64,000 bases of DNA from Gamarada debralockiae (GCA_002803225.1 NXFV01001404.1:1-64000), one strand, 5' to 3'. Positions 11,244 to 22,453 are shown, numbered from the stretch's first letter. Notes: generated by a model not told the origin, from the letters alone. Numbers and translations: made by a program.

Positions 11244-12881
11244 TCATTGCACTCCTTCGATCTTGATTCCGTTGACAGCAGGAGCTAATCTCTCCTTCGA
11301 CGGCCCATTCGCAAGAGCCATCTTACTGATCTCCGCATGCTCGCTCATGATCTTATTCAGCCCCTCCCTCTGCAGACAATGATCGAACCTAAAGCTCTTG
11401 GCAGCCTCATCTAGCTGCTCCATCGTGTAATCTTTAAACAGATTCGCGAACTCCATTTGCAGAGCCTGACTCAAGAAAGTTTGCATCGTAGCTCGCTCCA
11501 AATGCCGCCGTGTCGCCCAAGGCGTGGGATACATGTCCTTAGCCTCAGGTGCAACGCGGTCAACCCATTTGATGAAGGGATCCAGGATATCATCGACCTC
11601 TTTGCTGGGATGCTTGCCCCAAGCATCGAGCTGCAGGCGGCGTTTCTTCTCGAGGAAAGGTTGGATTGTCTTATTCCAGAAGCTATCCGGGTTGGTATAC
11701 ACCATCCCCTGCACACCGATATCCTTGTATAGCCAGATACTCCATGGAATCTGATATTTATCGTAGATAGCCAACTGGGCTCCTAGGAGGTTGTACCGTT
11801 CTTGATTGATCTCGGCTGCGTCCGAGTCCATCCGAGGGTCGGAATAAACTGGTCCAAATTCGCCATTCCATGCTACTGCTTTGTGCTCGTGTTGGAATTC
11901 AGTCTTACGCAGGAACTGATTCTCCAGCTTTTTCTTCTGCTCAGGTGTTCCCTTGAATCGCTCTCCAGTCGGAAAACCCATCGTGGTATAATCGTGCAGA
12001 GCATATGCGCAGTTTGGCAGCACATGTTCGAAACCTTTCCATTCCATAGCAAACGTATTTCCATCCAGCCATAAGATATGATGTGGGTCGATTTTTCGAA
12101 TCGCGGGCTCGAAACGGTCGTAAAATTCGGGCAAACAGTGGTGTTCGGGATCGCAAGGCTCGTTCATGGGATTGTAACCTGCTACCCAAGCGTTGTCTTT
12201 GTAGTGCATTGCCAGCTGTTCCCATAGCCATATTGTTCGATCTTGGTGGTCTTTGAAGTCCCAAAAGGCTGCGTAATTTGTGGGGTTGTCGGAATGCCAA
12301 TCTGGGTTTTGCCCACCCGGTACCGTGTGCATGTCGAGAATTGTGTATATTTGATGTTTCGCACACTACAATTCCATCTCTTAGCATTGCTAGAGTGTCA
12401 AGGGCGGTAGGACTTACTAGGTCTATCACTCTATCGAGGTGCTTAAATCCACTTTGCTTCAAAACCCTTGGGTTCATATCATCCTCAAAATGCCGGTAGT
12501 TGAAAGGTATGCGTATGCAATTGAGGCCCAAACTCGCGAAGAATTTGGCATCCTCTTCCATAAAGAAGTATTCGAGGAACTTGTCAAAAAGGAACTCTTG
12601 CTTCTCCTTCCCTAAGACCTTCAGCATAGCTGCTCGGTGTTGGCTTTCGTGGCCTGGATAGCCGGTTCTAGTATGGCTTAGCAGGTTATATTGTCCGCAG
12701 AGAGCAGGAAAGTTACATGAAGTTTTCCATACTAAGGGCAGGTTAGCACGAGTACAGAGTCCCATGGTTTGTGGTGCACATACTTCATCCAGCCGCCCAA
12801 ACCAGCTCCCCGCAGTATGACGGGGTTACCCCTCCCATCCACAACCTGCTCACCTTCAATCCGCAGAATACCGTTCGACAT
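11244..12881 (-). CDS. Glycoside hydrolase family 5 protein (cellulase / exo-beta-glucanase-like)
   Basis: Four exons: 12881-12784, 12731-12717, 12667-12418 and 12365-11244. They encode 494 residues, and the summed length is divisible by three. The introns are 52, 49 and 52 bp, each with a TGCTAAC/TGCTAAG branch point. The second exon is only 15 nt; it restores the conserved GGWMNMENFITGYPGHE block. The protein is a GH5 retaining glycosidase with the acid/base Glu190 in GYNPMNEP and the nucleophile Glu290 in WNGEFGP. DMHTVPGGQN and PWSIWLYKDIG are further family-like blocks. There is no signal peptide, so it is probably intracellular or unconventionally exported. The start MSNGILRIEGEQ was chosen because it precedes the conserved N-terminal strand. 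The exact substrate (glucan, glucosylceramide or similar) cannot be read from the sequence. Confidence 0.92.
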
Positions 12882-13439
12882 GTTGGTAGACTTGTCGAGG
12901 TGTTTGTGCTGTGTGAAAGAGGCTCGTTCCGGGTAACAGTTCTGGTGCAGTTCTTCTGGAAGATGCAGGATACACGAGAAGGGAGACGGTGAAACACGCC
13001 GAAGCGGCCGTTACTTTATATACCTGTGTTACATCTTCGTAGAGTTAGAACAGGGATTTAGCCGGATATCGGGTATCGAGTGAGGTTCAAAGAGGTAAAC
13101 AGTGGAGAGATGTGTGGAGAGCTTTCGCGGAGTATCGCATTTAAGCTTATGTAAAACAGGCTAAATACCCGGCTGTCCCGAAAAGGACATCCGGCCAAAC
13201 TTTGTCGCCCCAGGGCCCGGCATCCAAGCAGCCTCTTTCATCAGTGGAGCTTCATTCTTCCAGTGACGAATGATCTTCGCGAGCTTTCACGTTTCTTTCA
13301 GGTCCCAGCCTCTAGATCAGCAGCACTCGATGGAGAGCGAGGAGGGTCTCCAACAATGGCTCTTTGTCCCCTGCCTGGGACGTGTCAATCGCGAGCTCCC
13401 TATATTACTATGAGGACTTAGGGGGATAGTGTGCCACTC
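12882..13439. promoter_or_regulatory. Upstream region of the GH5 gene
   Basis: This gap must contain the promoter of the minus-strand GH5 gene. A TATA-like ACTTTATATAC stretch lies at about 13012-13022. I see no coding feature. Confidence 0.35.
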
Positions 13440-14642
13440 GCATTCTTCTGTGCTGATACCCCTACAGGATACGAAGGGTTAAATGCGACGAAGCCAAGCC
13501 ATCATGTATGAGATGCATCAAAATTTAGGTAGGATGTGACGGTTATGGGGCCAAATGTAAAGAAATAAACTCTCCCTGGCGCCCTCCCCCAAGGGATATC
13601 ATGCCTCGGACAGGCTGTAGTACTTCCTTCCTCATCCCTGCGGTGATGAAGCTTCCTTTCGCGACCTTCTTCCAGGATGGCAGGGAATATATGTATTTCT
13701 GTCATTTTCAGGACGAAGTATCCCTTGAGCTTTCTGGCCCATTTGATGCATGTTTGTGGAATCGCGTCGTCCTTCAAGCTTGCCAAAATGAGCCAGCTCT
13801 GTGTCGTTTCGCGTCCGCGATTGGGGCTTCGAATAGAGCTACAAGATTAAGAGATTTGGGGGTCTATGAGGAGGTATATTCATATGAGCAATACGCCCTG
13901 GGGGAATATGGCGAGCCCTGAAAGAAATTCAAAAAGTGGTCTCCGATCCTCATCGTCGAGACTCTGCTAGAGAGTAGCCTTGATCGCTTCGCTGCTGATC
14001 TTTTGTTTCGAGAATTTGCACGGAGACTTTGACTTAGCGATCACATATGGAAAGCGCGCTCCACTTGATGAACAAAGAGCTCTTACAAACCGGCCGTCGC
14101 TATAAACACCTGCAGAACCTGCCACCTACGCCGGCATTGGAAGATGATCTCGTAACGGCATTTGGCCGGCTCGACATTAGTTTACAGTCCACAACGGATA
14201 ACTCTAACACCCGATCCATGGGTTCAGCAGTCATTAGATCCAGCATAGTGGAGATCAACTACTCTGAAGACCTATGCGATGTCCCCTACTGGTTCCACAC
14301 TATCAACCATGTACGAAATTATCTGGAGCATTTTCAATTCCGCGCTCCACCAAGTCTCGCCTACGAATTTGGTGTCCTAATCAGCGATATCCCGAAGGTA
14401 TAACACCGTATGCGAGAGACCTATTTACAGTGATGTCCGACCAGTTCAACCAGTGGCGATCTGCTTTTACTCCACTATGTACCGAAGCCTGTAAAACAGG
14501 GAGCGGACGAGATTTTGTTGCTGCAGCTGCGCTTCGAGTTTCGGGTCTATCGATAGACATTGCAGCACAAAGATTTACTGTTCGAGGAACGGACGCCCGA
14601 CCAAGTCTCTCCGTTGACGAGTCTCGCGAGATCATCGATTGA
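13440..14642 (+). pseudogene. Zn2Cys6 fungal transcription factor, broken
   Basis: A decayed member of the fungal binuclear-cluster regulators. After a probable intron end (CCCTACAG at about 13461-13468) the frame reads RRVKCDEAKPSCMRC, the second half of a Zn2Cys6 cluster, then hits an in-frame TAG before CDGYG. The expected first CxxC segment upstream is unrecognisable. The same frame resumes through FFQDGREYMYFCHFQDEV and LSGPFDACLWNRVVLQACQ, typical of the conserved middle region of these proteins. A frameshift lies near 14045, just before MESALHLMNKELLQ, and another near 14400, where the reading shifts before ITPYARDLF. The combination of a nonsense codon in the DNA-binding cluster and at least two frame changes argues that it is dead rather than mis-spliced. 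Confidence 0.8.
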
Positions 14643-14896
14643 GCAAGCTTATAATCGCTGATCCAAGTTTCCGGAAAACGTTTGTATTCGATTGTGGAGT
14701 GGTCCCAGTCTGTTTATTGTCGTCGTCGTTTGTCTAGACATGGACATAAGAAAGGAGGCTTTCCAAATTCTCAAAAGTACTGTCCTGAGGCGAGAGGTCG
14801 CGTGGGATAGCACAAACACTTGTGAAGGTGGCAGAACAAGTTTTGTAAACGGACCATAGAGTATGAGAAGAGATGGTCTGACGAACGGTTGGACTA

Positions 14897-15151
14897 CAGT
14901 AAAACCTGCCTATAACGAATCTGGATATAACGAATCTGGATATAACGAATCTGGATATAACGAATCTGGATATAACGAATCTGAATATAGCGAACGCTAA
15001 CAAATCCCTCGATATAACGTACGAGACGAAAAGCTTTACAGGGATAATTTGTATGAAGACAGGGATTCTATATAACGATCTCTGGATATAACGAATTTTT
15101 GGGCCCTCGCCCATACAGATTTTTCGTGTTCGTTATATCCAGGTTTTACTG
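14897..15151. mobile_element. MITE with pogo/Fot-like terminal inverted repeats and internal tandem array
   Basis: A 255 bp element flanked by TA on both sides (14895-14896 and 15152-15153), as expected of Tc1/mariner-pogo target duplication. The ends begin CAGTAAAACCTG and match in inverted orientation over about 24 bp, continuing into TATAACGAA. Inside the left end is a tandem array of a 15 bp unit (TATAACGAATCTGGA), about five copies at 14911-14986, itself derived from the terminal repeat. There is no transposase, so the element is non-autonomous. A minus-strand open frame across it, with repeated FVISR, is an artefact of the 15 bp period. Confidence 0.85.
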
Positions 15152-15153
15152 TA

Positions 15154-15821
15154 ACCCCGGAATATTGGAGAATCGTGCCTCGCGAAGTTGGGTCATCCTC
15201 AGGGTAAATTAAGATCCTCTATGCGCAAGTCATACAACCTGTCAATCTTGTGTAACATTGATGATCAATATTATGGGTGTTGTCCACCAGGCGGCTTCAA
15301 ATTCAACTGGCAGGTAGAGCTTGTGTAGCCCCATGATTTCGTATTTATAATATGCATAGCAACCTACCAAAGCCTATTTAAACATCCGACTGTCTTAAGC
15401 ATAAAACAAACGAAATGTGTTAATCGAATGAGCGGACTCTGCGAAGCTTGCCAACACACTCAAACTCCAACATCAGCGTCGTCACGTCAGTCACGTGATA
15501 GACCATTTCCATTGAAAGTCGTTCAGATTCAACACTTGTATGAAGTGAAGCTATGATGATGACTTTGATAGCTACAGAGGAGGAGAGAAGGAGGATGCTA
15601 GTGTAGCTAGCAAGCGACTATGGCTTCGGTTCGCCGCTCATCACGGTGTACAAGTAGGAGCACCCAGGATCAAGGCACAAGAAGAGAGAGTAGGAGAAAC
15701 TTTTTGATGGAAATAACAACATCATTCTTCGATGTATTCTGAGGAAGGGTCAACCGTAGACGAAGGAGAAACTGGGGGAACTAATTGCTCCACCTATTGT
15801 TGTTTTGAACAAGTTAAGCTA
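15154..15821. other. Intergenic region, nothing recognised
   Basis: No supported gene or repeat between the MITE and the GH3 remnant. A CACGTGA motif sits near 15494. Confidence 0.4.
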
Positions 15822-16250
15822 CGTTGCGAACATACAGAGATTAAGAAGGGGTCCAACTTGCAGATCCCCAATCTCGTGAATACTAGTTCTCAGATTGATC
15901 CTTATCCTTCCGTTCCCATTGTTCCAGGTGGGCAGAAGGACCTCTGGGCATCTCTCCTCCGAATTACGGCTGAGATGAAAAACACTGGTTCTGTACCGGG
16001 TGCAGAAGTTGCGCAGCTATACGTGGCAATTCCGGGCGCTGGCCGGCGAAGCAGTTGCGAGGCTTTGAGTAGGTGCAGATTGGGGTTGGAGCGAACGTAC
16101 TTGTGGAATTCGAGCTTACGAAAAGGGATTGAGTATTTGGGATGTAGAAGCTCAGAAATGGAAACTTCCGGATGGGGATTATACGATCTGGGTTGAACAG
16201 AGTAGTAGGATCTTGCCGCTGAACGGAACATTCAGTCTGAAATGTTGGAG
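15822..16250 (+). pseudogene. C-terminal remnant of a GH3 beta-glucosidase
   Basis: Only the fibronectin-III-like C-terminal module of a glycoside hydrolase family 3 enzyme is left. The frame reads IVPGGQKDLWASLL, then MKNTGSVPGAEVAQLYVAIP, the hallmark of this module. After that a one-base deletion at about 16040 shifts the frame; the continuation KQLRGFE is followed by an in-frame TAG at about 16071. A second one-base deletion at about 16120 shifts it again before LSIWDVEAQKWKLPDGDY. The catalytic domains are absent upstream. It is a truncated, non-functional copy. Confidence 0.8.
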
Positions 16251-16506
16251 GTGAGAGGGGAATTCGACAGCGAATTTGAAGTGAAAATTGTTGGAGATTG
16301 TGCTTGTATGATTTATTCAGGATCTAGAACTTGCGAGTCGGTTGAAAATAAATTCCTTGATGATTACATGAAATGTACAAAAACCAACATCGTACTGGTG
16401 ATATAAGATGAAAATGCGGTTCAAGGGATTCAGCCTCGTGCACGGGTCACTGTTTACTTCGAGAAATCCCCCACTTTTCCCCAGTTCCGGCTCCCCCATC
16501 TCCAAA

Positions 16507-17483
16507 ATGCCATCCAACTCATCCCAAATCTTCCTACCTCCCGAACTCATCCTTTCGGTCATCAACTGCGTCGTTCTACGGTCAGACCCTCAACCTATCG
16601 CTTTGCCACCCTCTCACATAGCGACGAAAACACTACTCTCCCTATGTCGAGCCTCAATCATCACCTACCCCACTGCTCGCCGACTCCTCTACACTCACTG
16701 TCTCTGGATCGACAACTCCTTGCGCCTTTACAGCTTACATGGCTCTATCTCAGGGCGCCTCGAAGCGTACCTCCATGCGCCGCGTCGCACCCGCCCCGAA
16801 GTACCAGTTCTCAACCACATAACATCTCTCTACCTCTCACACAATGATCCCCTCCACCTATATCCCTCACACCTACTCGTCGATCTCTTTACTCTCACCG
16901 CCCCATACATCCGCCACCTCGTCATCGATATGCCTCTCCGCGAGTACCATGAGGACGACCGTGGCAGGGGTGACCACGCGCGTGCGACACTCCGTCTCGC
17001 ATTCTGTCGGCTCACAGCTATTGAAACATTCTGCAGCGTACGCGACGAGCTGTTTCTGGAAAGTTTCGACCGCGATCTCACCGTCACCCGTCCCTCGGTA
17101 TGGTCATCCTGGCCGAATCTCAAGACATCGTATTATACAACGAGGATGTGGACAAGCCAAATTTCTGGTCAGAGCTGGGGAAGTTGAGGGATCTGGGGAC
17201 ATTGGTGTTGACGAGAGCGGATGGCTTGGAGTATGTGGATATGAAAGCGGCGTGGAAGGCGCATCGTGGGGATGAAAAGAGGGGGTTGGATATCGTGCTG
17301 ATCAACGTGGCGAGTCTGCATAGGCGGCCGATGGGGAGGGAGGCTTGGAAGGACGACAATATCAGGGTTAAGGAGGCGAATGTTCCGATTAGCTACTATG
17401 GGGATGAGGATGAGATTGAATTGTGTCAGGAGTGGGTAAAGAGGAGGATGTTGAGAGGTGAGAAGCCGGCAGATTGGACTTAG
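16507..17483 (+). pseudogene. F-box-like protein gene with a single frameshift
   Basis: The start MPSNSSQIFLPPELILSV gives an F-box-like N-terminus (a Leu/Pro-rich helix LPPELILSVINCVV), as in many fungal leucine-rich F-box proteins of unknown substrate. The first frame runs to about 17128 (SWPNLKT). Homology-like sense then continues one frame over as VLYNEDVDKPNFW up to the stop at 17483, giving a product of about 325 residues if joined. The break fits loss of one base at about 17128. Everything else looks intact and G/C-rich, so this may be a sequencing error, a recent null allele, or a young pseudogene. The F-box assignment is tentative. Confidence 0.6.
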
Positions 17484-19040
17484 TGGGGAGGGAAGGACAC
17501 ATGGCACCCTCACGCAGCGATATGAAGCTCTCGGCGCTTCGACCGCTATGGTTTGCGACTCTCATTGAGACGCACGAAATCTGTTGAGCGGAACTATGGA
17601 TCTAAGAGTGGCGAGACGCCATCGCACCAAGTTTCAATCCCCTTCCCTCTTCACAGCTCTCCCACTCCAGTCACGCCTCCAATCTTCCACAACCGGCTAG
17701 CAAGCTCTACAATCGTCTTATAAATGCTAGGCATAATCGGTTTCGACAGAGCTACAATATTGTGTTGAAACATCAATCTCAAACAGCAGTTGAACCAAGC
17801 AAAAGTCCATATTTTGCCAAGCGCTTTTGTCTTCTCTATTCTAGAATTAGTGATCCTATAGGCTATTAGTTATTAGGTTGATAGGCCTTTAATTATTAAA
17901 GTTTTAGGCTTTAAACAAGTATATAAGCTATTACTTAGAAGGTAAATTTACAGGCCCTCTATCCCCAAAATTTTAAGCTGTTAGTTACTAAATTTATAGG
18001 CTCTTAATCACTAAAATTTTAAGCTGTCGGTCGCTAAATTTATAGGCTCAATCGCACCCGCTATTGGGTGAGGTGGTCAATGCGTACGGGGCAGCGTAAA
18101 AGGACCCTTGCGGTTGTAGCCGTAATGTAACGAAATCCTAGTCGGAAGCAGCCACGCTATCTTCATCTATACAAGTAGTCGTGTGAGAGCTGGAATAAAG
18201 CGATCTAGGCCTGACAGCTCTTCCGATGCGATCGGACTCGATGCAGAGAATGAAGATATAAAGCGATGGATCGCGGCTATCGAGGGGCATTTGAGCCAAA
18301 AGAGGAGCAAGAGGACGTCTTCTAGTTGTTCCCTGTAATTACAATTGCTTGATTGAGAGACTTGCGTTGGAAGAGCCTGCAAATTATGGTAATAGTTTTG
18401 GTTTCCCATTTTGTCAAAATACGGGGCTTGGTGGGGTCGTGCAGGGTCACGTGGACGCTAGTATATGCGCTTGGTATGTCATGATTCTTCTGATAAACTT
18501 GACTTCATTCATCTTCCAGTTCTACTGTGGTAGAGCCTGTATATATAGAGCTCTGTACAGCTCGTACATATGTACCTTCCGGCCGAGTCTACAGATCCTT
18601 CAGATATCGGGTCAGATCGGTATTAGATATACCGATATTTCAGGCAATATTCCTGACATATTTAGATTCTCAGGTGTATCACGTGATTCAAATACAGAGT
18701 ATTTATGGAAGCTGGGCTTTTCTAAGGCGTTGGTTTCTGGAGTTTTGAGGAGAAATTGATTGATATATTATTTGTTCTGCCTTTCTTTCAATTTGCGTCT
18801 TCTGATCAAGTTATCAGGCTTAAGGACCTCCAGTCACACAAACGCTATACCCAACCCAAAGACTCTCGTGTTGAGATCCGATAGTCGGACTCCACTTATA
18901 CAGTGTAACAAAGCTAATATTAAACATTGATTTGATGGTTTGGCAGCTATGTCCGCTCTATACAGTATATATAGTACTGTTCACAAGTAGATTGGGCTCC
19001 GCTCCTTGCTTGGGGAGCCGGGGTCGCTGAAGCGGAAGTG
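17484..19040. other. Intergenic region with A/T-rich degenerate repeat
   Basis: No supported gene. About 17860-18050 contains imperfect direct repeats of an A/T-rich phrase built from TTAAGCTGT, CTAAATTTATAGGCTC and variants, in three or more diverged copies. The composition would fit decayed transposon or repeat-induced mutation. Near 18606-18650 there is an imperfect palindrome around AGATATACCGATATTT. Confidence 0.45.
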
Positions 19041-21859
19041 CTAGACAGCTACGCAGTATGCTTCTCCTATCCAAAGATTTTGGCAATTGGAACCAACTAT
19101 TCATGCATTAGCCACATGGAGAGGGTTTAAAAGGAAGGGGGGAAGGGGAGGTAAACTTACCGGCCGGGTTCCAGGCATAGAATTGTGCAAAGGTGATACT
19201 AAATTCGGATTCGATGGCTGCGCATGAATCACCGCTCTGCACCACGTAATATTGTATGCATCCAGCGACAATGCCGCTTTGAGTCGGCGCTGGTGGGATA
19301 ACGGTTGATGTGGTTGACGTTGTAGTAGTACTGGTTGGAGCCGCTACGCAGTATGCTTCTCCTATCCAGAGATTCTGGCAATTGGGACCAACTGCGGATA
19401 TGTTAGCCAGATAAAGTAGTTAGCTTGGAAGGGAATAATTATGCTACCGGCTGGGTTCCAGGCATAGAATTGGGCGAAGGAGATGCTGAATTCGGATTCG
19501 ATGGCTGCGCATGAATCACCGCTTTGTACAACATAGTATTCTGTACAACCAGCTACAATGCCGCTTTGAGTCGGTGCTGGTGGGGTTATGGTTGATGTTG
19601 TTGATGTGGTTAATTTAGAGCTTATTGTGCTGCTAGACGTCAAGGTAGGGGCGGTCGAGTTATTGCCGATACATACAGCGCGCGTAGCATTTGCGGTGAG
19701 ATTTGCATATAGCCCGGTATCGCAGTCTGAGCCAACCCATGGGTTCCAAGCGGTCAGCTCTGCCGTGGTGATATTGGTATCTGAGGCAAGGTCTGAGCAT
19801 AGATAGACTAGGGAGCTTGTGAGTATGTTTTCTTGTGATCTGTGCTACTCAGGATTCGAATGAAAAAGACAGAACATACTACCACTTGTGGACCCATCGA
19901 CAAGGGTAAAGCAGGAACATGTACTTATCGTCCCAGGATATACAGTGACATTTGCTATACAAAGGCCCCCAGACAGGTCTACGGCCAGCCAGTTGTCAGT
20001 CAGGTTGTGCTGGCGTCGACGATGACAAGGTTATTACTCACTCTCGGTTGAATTCGAAGTACTGTTTGAAGCACAGTAGCTGTAATTTGCTTGCAGTGTA
20101 CACGGGCTTACAGAAGCCAAAATTGGGTTCCACGAAATGAAATCGGAGAGGTCTACGCCGTATGCTGAGATCGCATAATCACAATCGTTGAGAAAGCCAG
20201 TAAGCACAGAGACATCGGTCGCTGCAGCTTGCTCGGCCAAATCCGGTACCTCAATCCATTCTATATAATCCACGCAGTCTGATACCGTTCCAGGGGCAGT
20301 TGGAAGTGCAACTATGGGCGTTGCAATGTTTGCCACAGTTGAAAGGTTTGACGTTGTAGTAGCGTAACTCAACGAAGTCAAGGTGTAGATTAGGGAAGTA
20401 GTAGGATATCCGGAATAGGTCGAGATAGAACCGACAGCTTGGACGCAGTAGGCAACACCAAGATCTAGGTTGGTACAGTTGACGTTGATTTCGGGATTTA
20501 GGAAGTAAAAGTCGCTCAGCGCGATGTTGTAAGCAACAGAGACGCTCTGGCAATAATCTCCGTCCTGAATGACGTACCATTTGGCACAATTAGAGTTCGA
20601 TGCTGCAAAGGCATTGGTGGGTTTTGATACTGCCGTCACCGCGGTTGAAACTGCCAATGGCGATGTGATGACTGGTTGGGGCACATCACCCCCCGGAGCA
20701 CTGTAGGAAAGAGTTAACAGAATATGTGAATGAGCCAAATAAATATTGACAGGATTTGACACTCACCTTAGACAGATTAGTGTTTGTACAAAGTAGCCAA
20801 TATTTGTGCACAGTACATTGATATTTGGATTCCAGGATAGCAAATTGGTGCCAGTCACATTGGTATTTGCCGCTAAGATGCTTTCACAACTGTCGTCATA
20901 CTGCACTCTGTACAAATTGCAGGAGCTTGGCAGGCAAAGCGAAGAGCCAACTTGAAGGTTGCTACAATCCGGACTCAAACTTCCAGCGGTGATGATACTA
21001 AACGTTGATACGTTATAAGCAAGTGCGATCGAGTCACAAGTATCACCAGACTGAACCAGGTAAGGGCTCGAGCAACTTGGTGTCGTGGTGGGAGTTGAAA
21101 TAGTCGTGGCTGTGGAGTTGAGCGCGTAGGGGGCAGGTGAGGTGAAGGCGTATCCAGAAGCACCACAGCTCGAGGTAACCGAATCAAAATCAGCTGCAAA
21201 CTCATCATCGTAGCCGAAGGGAGAATTGAGCTGAATTTCCATTACACCGAGCATACAATCCGAGCAATTTTGAGCCGCACTCAAAGTTGACTGATTGAGC
21301 CAAGAGGTAAAGATATTATCGCAAAGTTCGCCAGAAGCTCTAAAGGCTTATTAGTAAGCGCTAGTATAATTTAATGTGAGACTTAGGGTCCTAGACTCAC
21401 GAGTCTGTCCGACATGATAGATCATATGTATATATGAAGCGATCAATAATTAATGTAGCTGATCTCTCAGTCAAAAACGAATATATAAGAGGGAGTATAT
21501 CAGAATTACATACCTGGGTAGTCGATTTCCTCATATGTGATAATGTCCGAAGCTAAACCGCAGCCAGAGGCGATTGTTTGACGGACGCTCGTCAACTCAG
21601 ACTGGCAATCAGAAGTGCACAACAGAGCGAGTGAGTCAGAATCGAGACGTGGGTTGTCAACTGAAACGCTTCCTAACAACGACGGACAACTCGTCAAGGT
21701 GGTGTTGAGAGCGGTTGAGCAGGCATCGCTAATGCCTGGATAATCGATCCCAAGAAGCAAATTAGGGAAGACTTGAGCATTGATGTGTTCTGCCAGCAAA
21801 GCCAACAAGATAAAATCCCAATGTCTACTGAAAATCATGGTGGCAGCCATCGCTATCAT
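19041..21859 (-). CDS. Secreted multi-LysM domain protein
   Basis: Seven exons: 21859-21514, 21337-20767, 20700-20042, 19978-19883, 19807-19448, 19391-19161 and 19096-19041. They encode 772 residues in frame. The start is the first ATG of the frame (others at 21850 and 21838); [14 protein letters not shown] looks like a signal peptide core. LysM modules are carbohydrate-binding folds for chitin/N-acetylglucosamine. Five are clear, with the YxVQxGDxC and FYxWNPxxxxxC patterns: [37 protein letters not shown], and two near-identical [18 protein letters not shown] modules at the C-terminus. Two more regions (SDFISWNP and [12 protein letters not shown]) are degenerate LysMs. Ser/Thr-rich linkers join the modules. 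The neighbour is a divergent chitin-binding GH18 chitinase, so a chitin-related role is likely. The 176 bp intron at 21338-21513 ends at a non-obvious AGAG acceptor and is the least certain junction. Confidence 0.88.
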
Positions 21860-21967
21860 GCCAAAGAAGAAACAAATGTAGAAGAGAGCAAGATAAAGCA
21901 AAAAGAGCGTCGCGGGAGAGTGAACGAATAGATCAGAGGGCAAGACTTTTGGCTCGTCACGCCAGGA

Positions 21968-22041
21968 GAGTATTATCCGTTCCTCCCCCGCCCCCTTGAC
22001 TGAAAGGTTAAATAACTTTTAAACCAGGGGGAGAAGAGTAC
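21968..22041. repeat. Foldback mini-element A
   Basis: An imperfect inverted repeat with C-rich outer arms (CTCCCCC and GGGGGAG) around an A/T-rich core with AAGGTTA and TAACTTTTAAA. It resembles elements B and C just downstream. Confidence 0.5.
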
Positions 22042-22215
22042 GGAGATCACGACAGAACAGGGGGTCCAAAACTAGGCCGATTTGGAATATAAATTCTCTA
22101 TGAATCACTTCCTTCTTTACCCGATTAGGGTTCGTTTTCCTCCCTCCACAACCTTCTTTATATTTATTACCTCCTTTAACTTAATTATCATTTAAATATG
22201 TTTAGATTCGTGTAC

Positions 22216-22285
22216 TACTCCCCTCCCCGGGTTTAAAGGTTATTTTTTCGGCCAAAATTAACCTTTAAACAAGGGGCGGAGAGTA
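22216..22285. repeat. Foldback mini-element B
   Basis: A 70 bp hairpin. The left arm (TACTCCCCTCCCC, then GTTTAAAGGTTA) pairs with the right arm ending GGGGCGGAGAGTA over about 27 bp with few mismatches, leaving a short loop. It is the best preserved of the three related elements. Confidence 0.7.
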
Positions 22286-22360
22286 CTGTATCATTAATCT
22301 ACTGGCTAAAATAGAAGCTTATGTCTATCCTTGCCCTCGCATAATATTGCGACGCGGAAG

Positions 22361-22453
22361 TATTACTGTCCCCCCCTTAAATGATTGTTAAATTTTTGGC
22401 GGGTGGCACAGCTAAAAATTTAACCTTCAATCGGGGGGGGAGGTTTTGAGAGT
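22361..22453. repeat. Foldback mini-element C
   Basis: A third hairpin with a C7 tract and TTAAATTTTTGGC on the left matching GCTAAAAATTTAA and a G8 tract on the right. It shares the same architecture as A and B. Confidence 0.6.

Noticed and set aside
14734..15114. Minus-strand open frame with repeated FVISR
   Set aside because: It is the translation of the 15 bp array inside a MITE; the period is a multiple of three, which keeps the frame open.
21860..21943. Longer N-terminus for the LysM protein
   Set aside because: The extension would start at a TTG codon; the first ATG in frame is at 21859 and gives a reasonable signal peptide.
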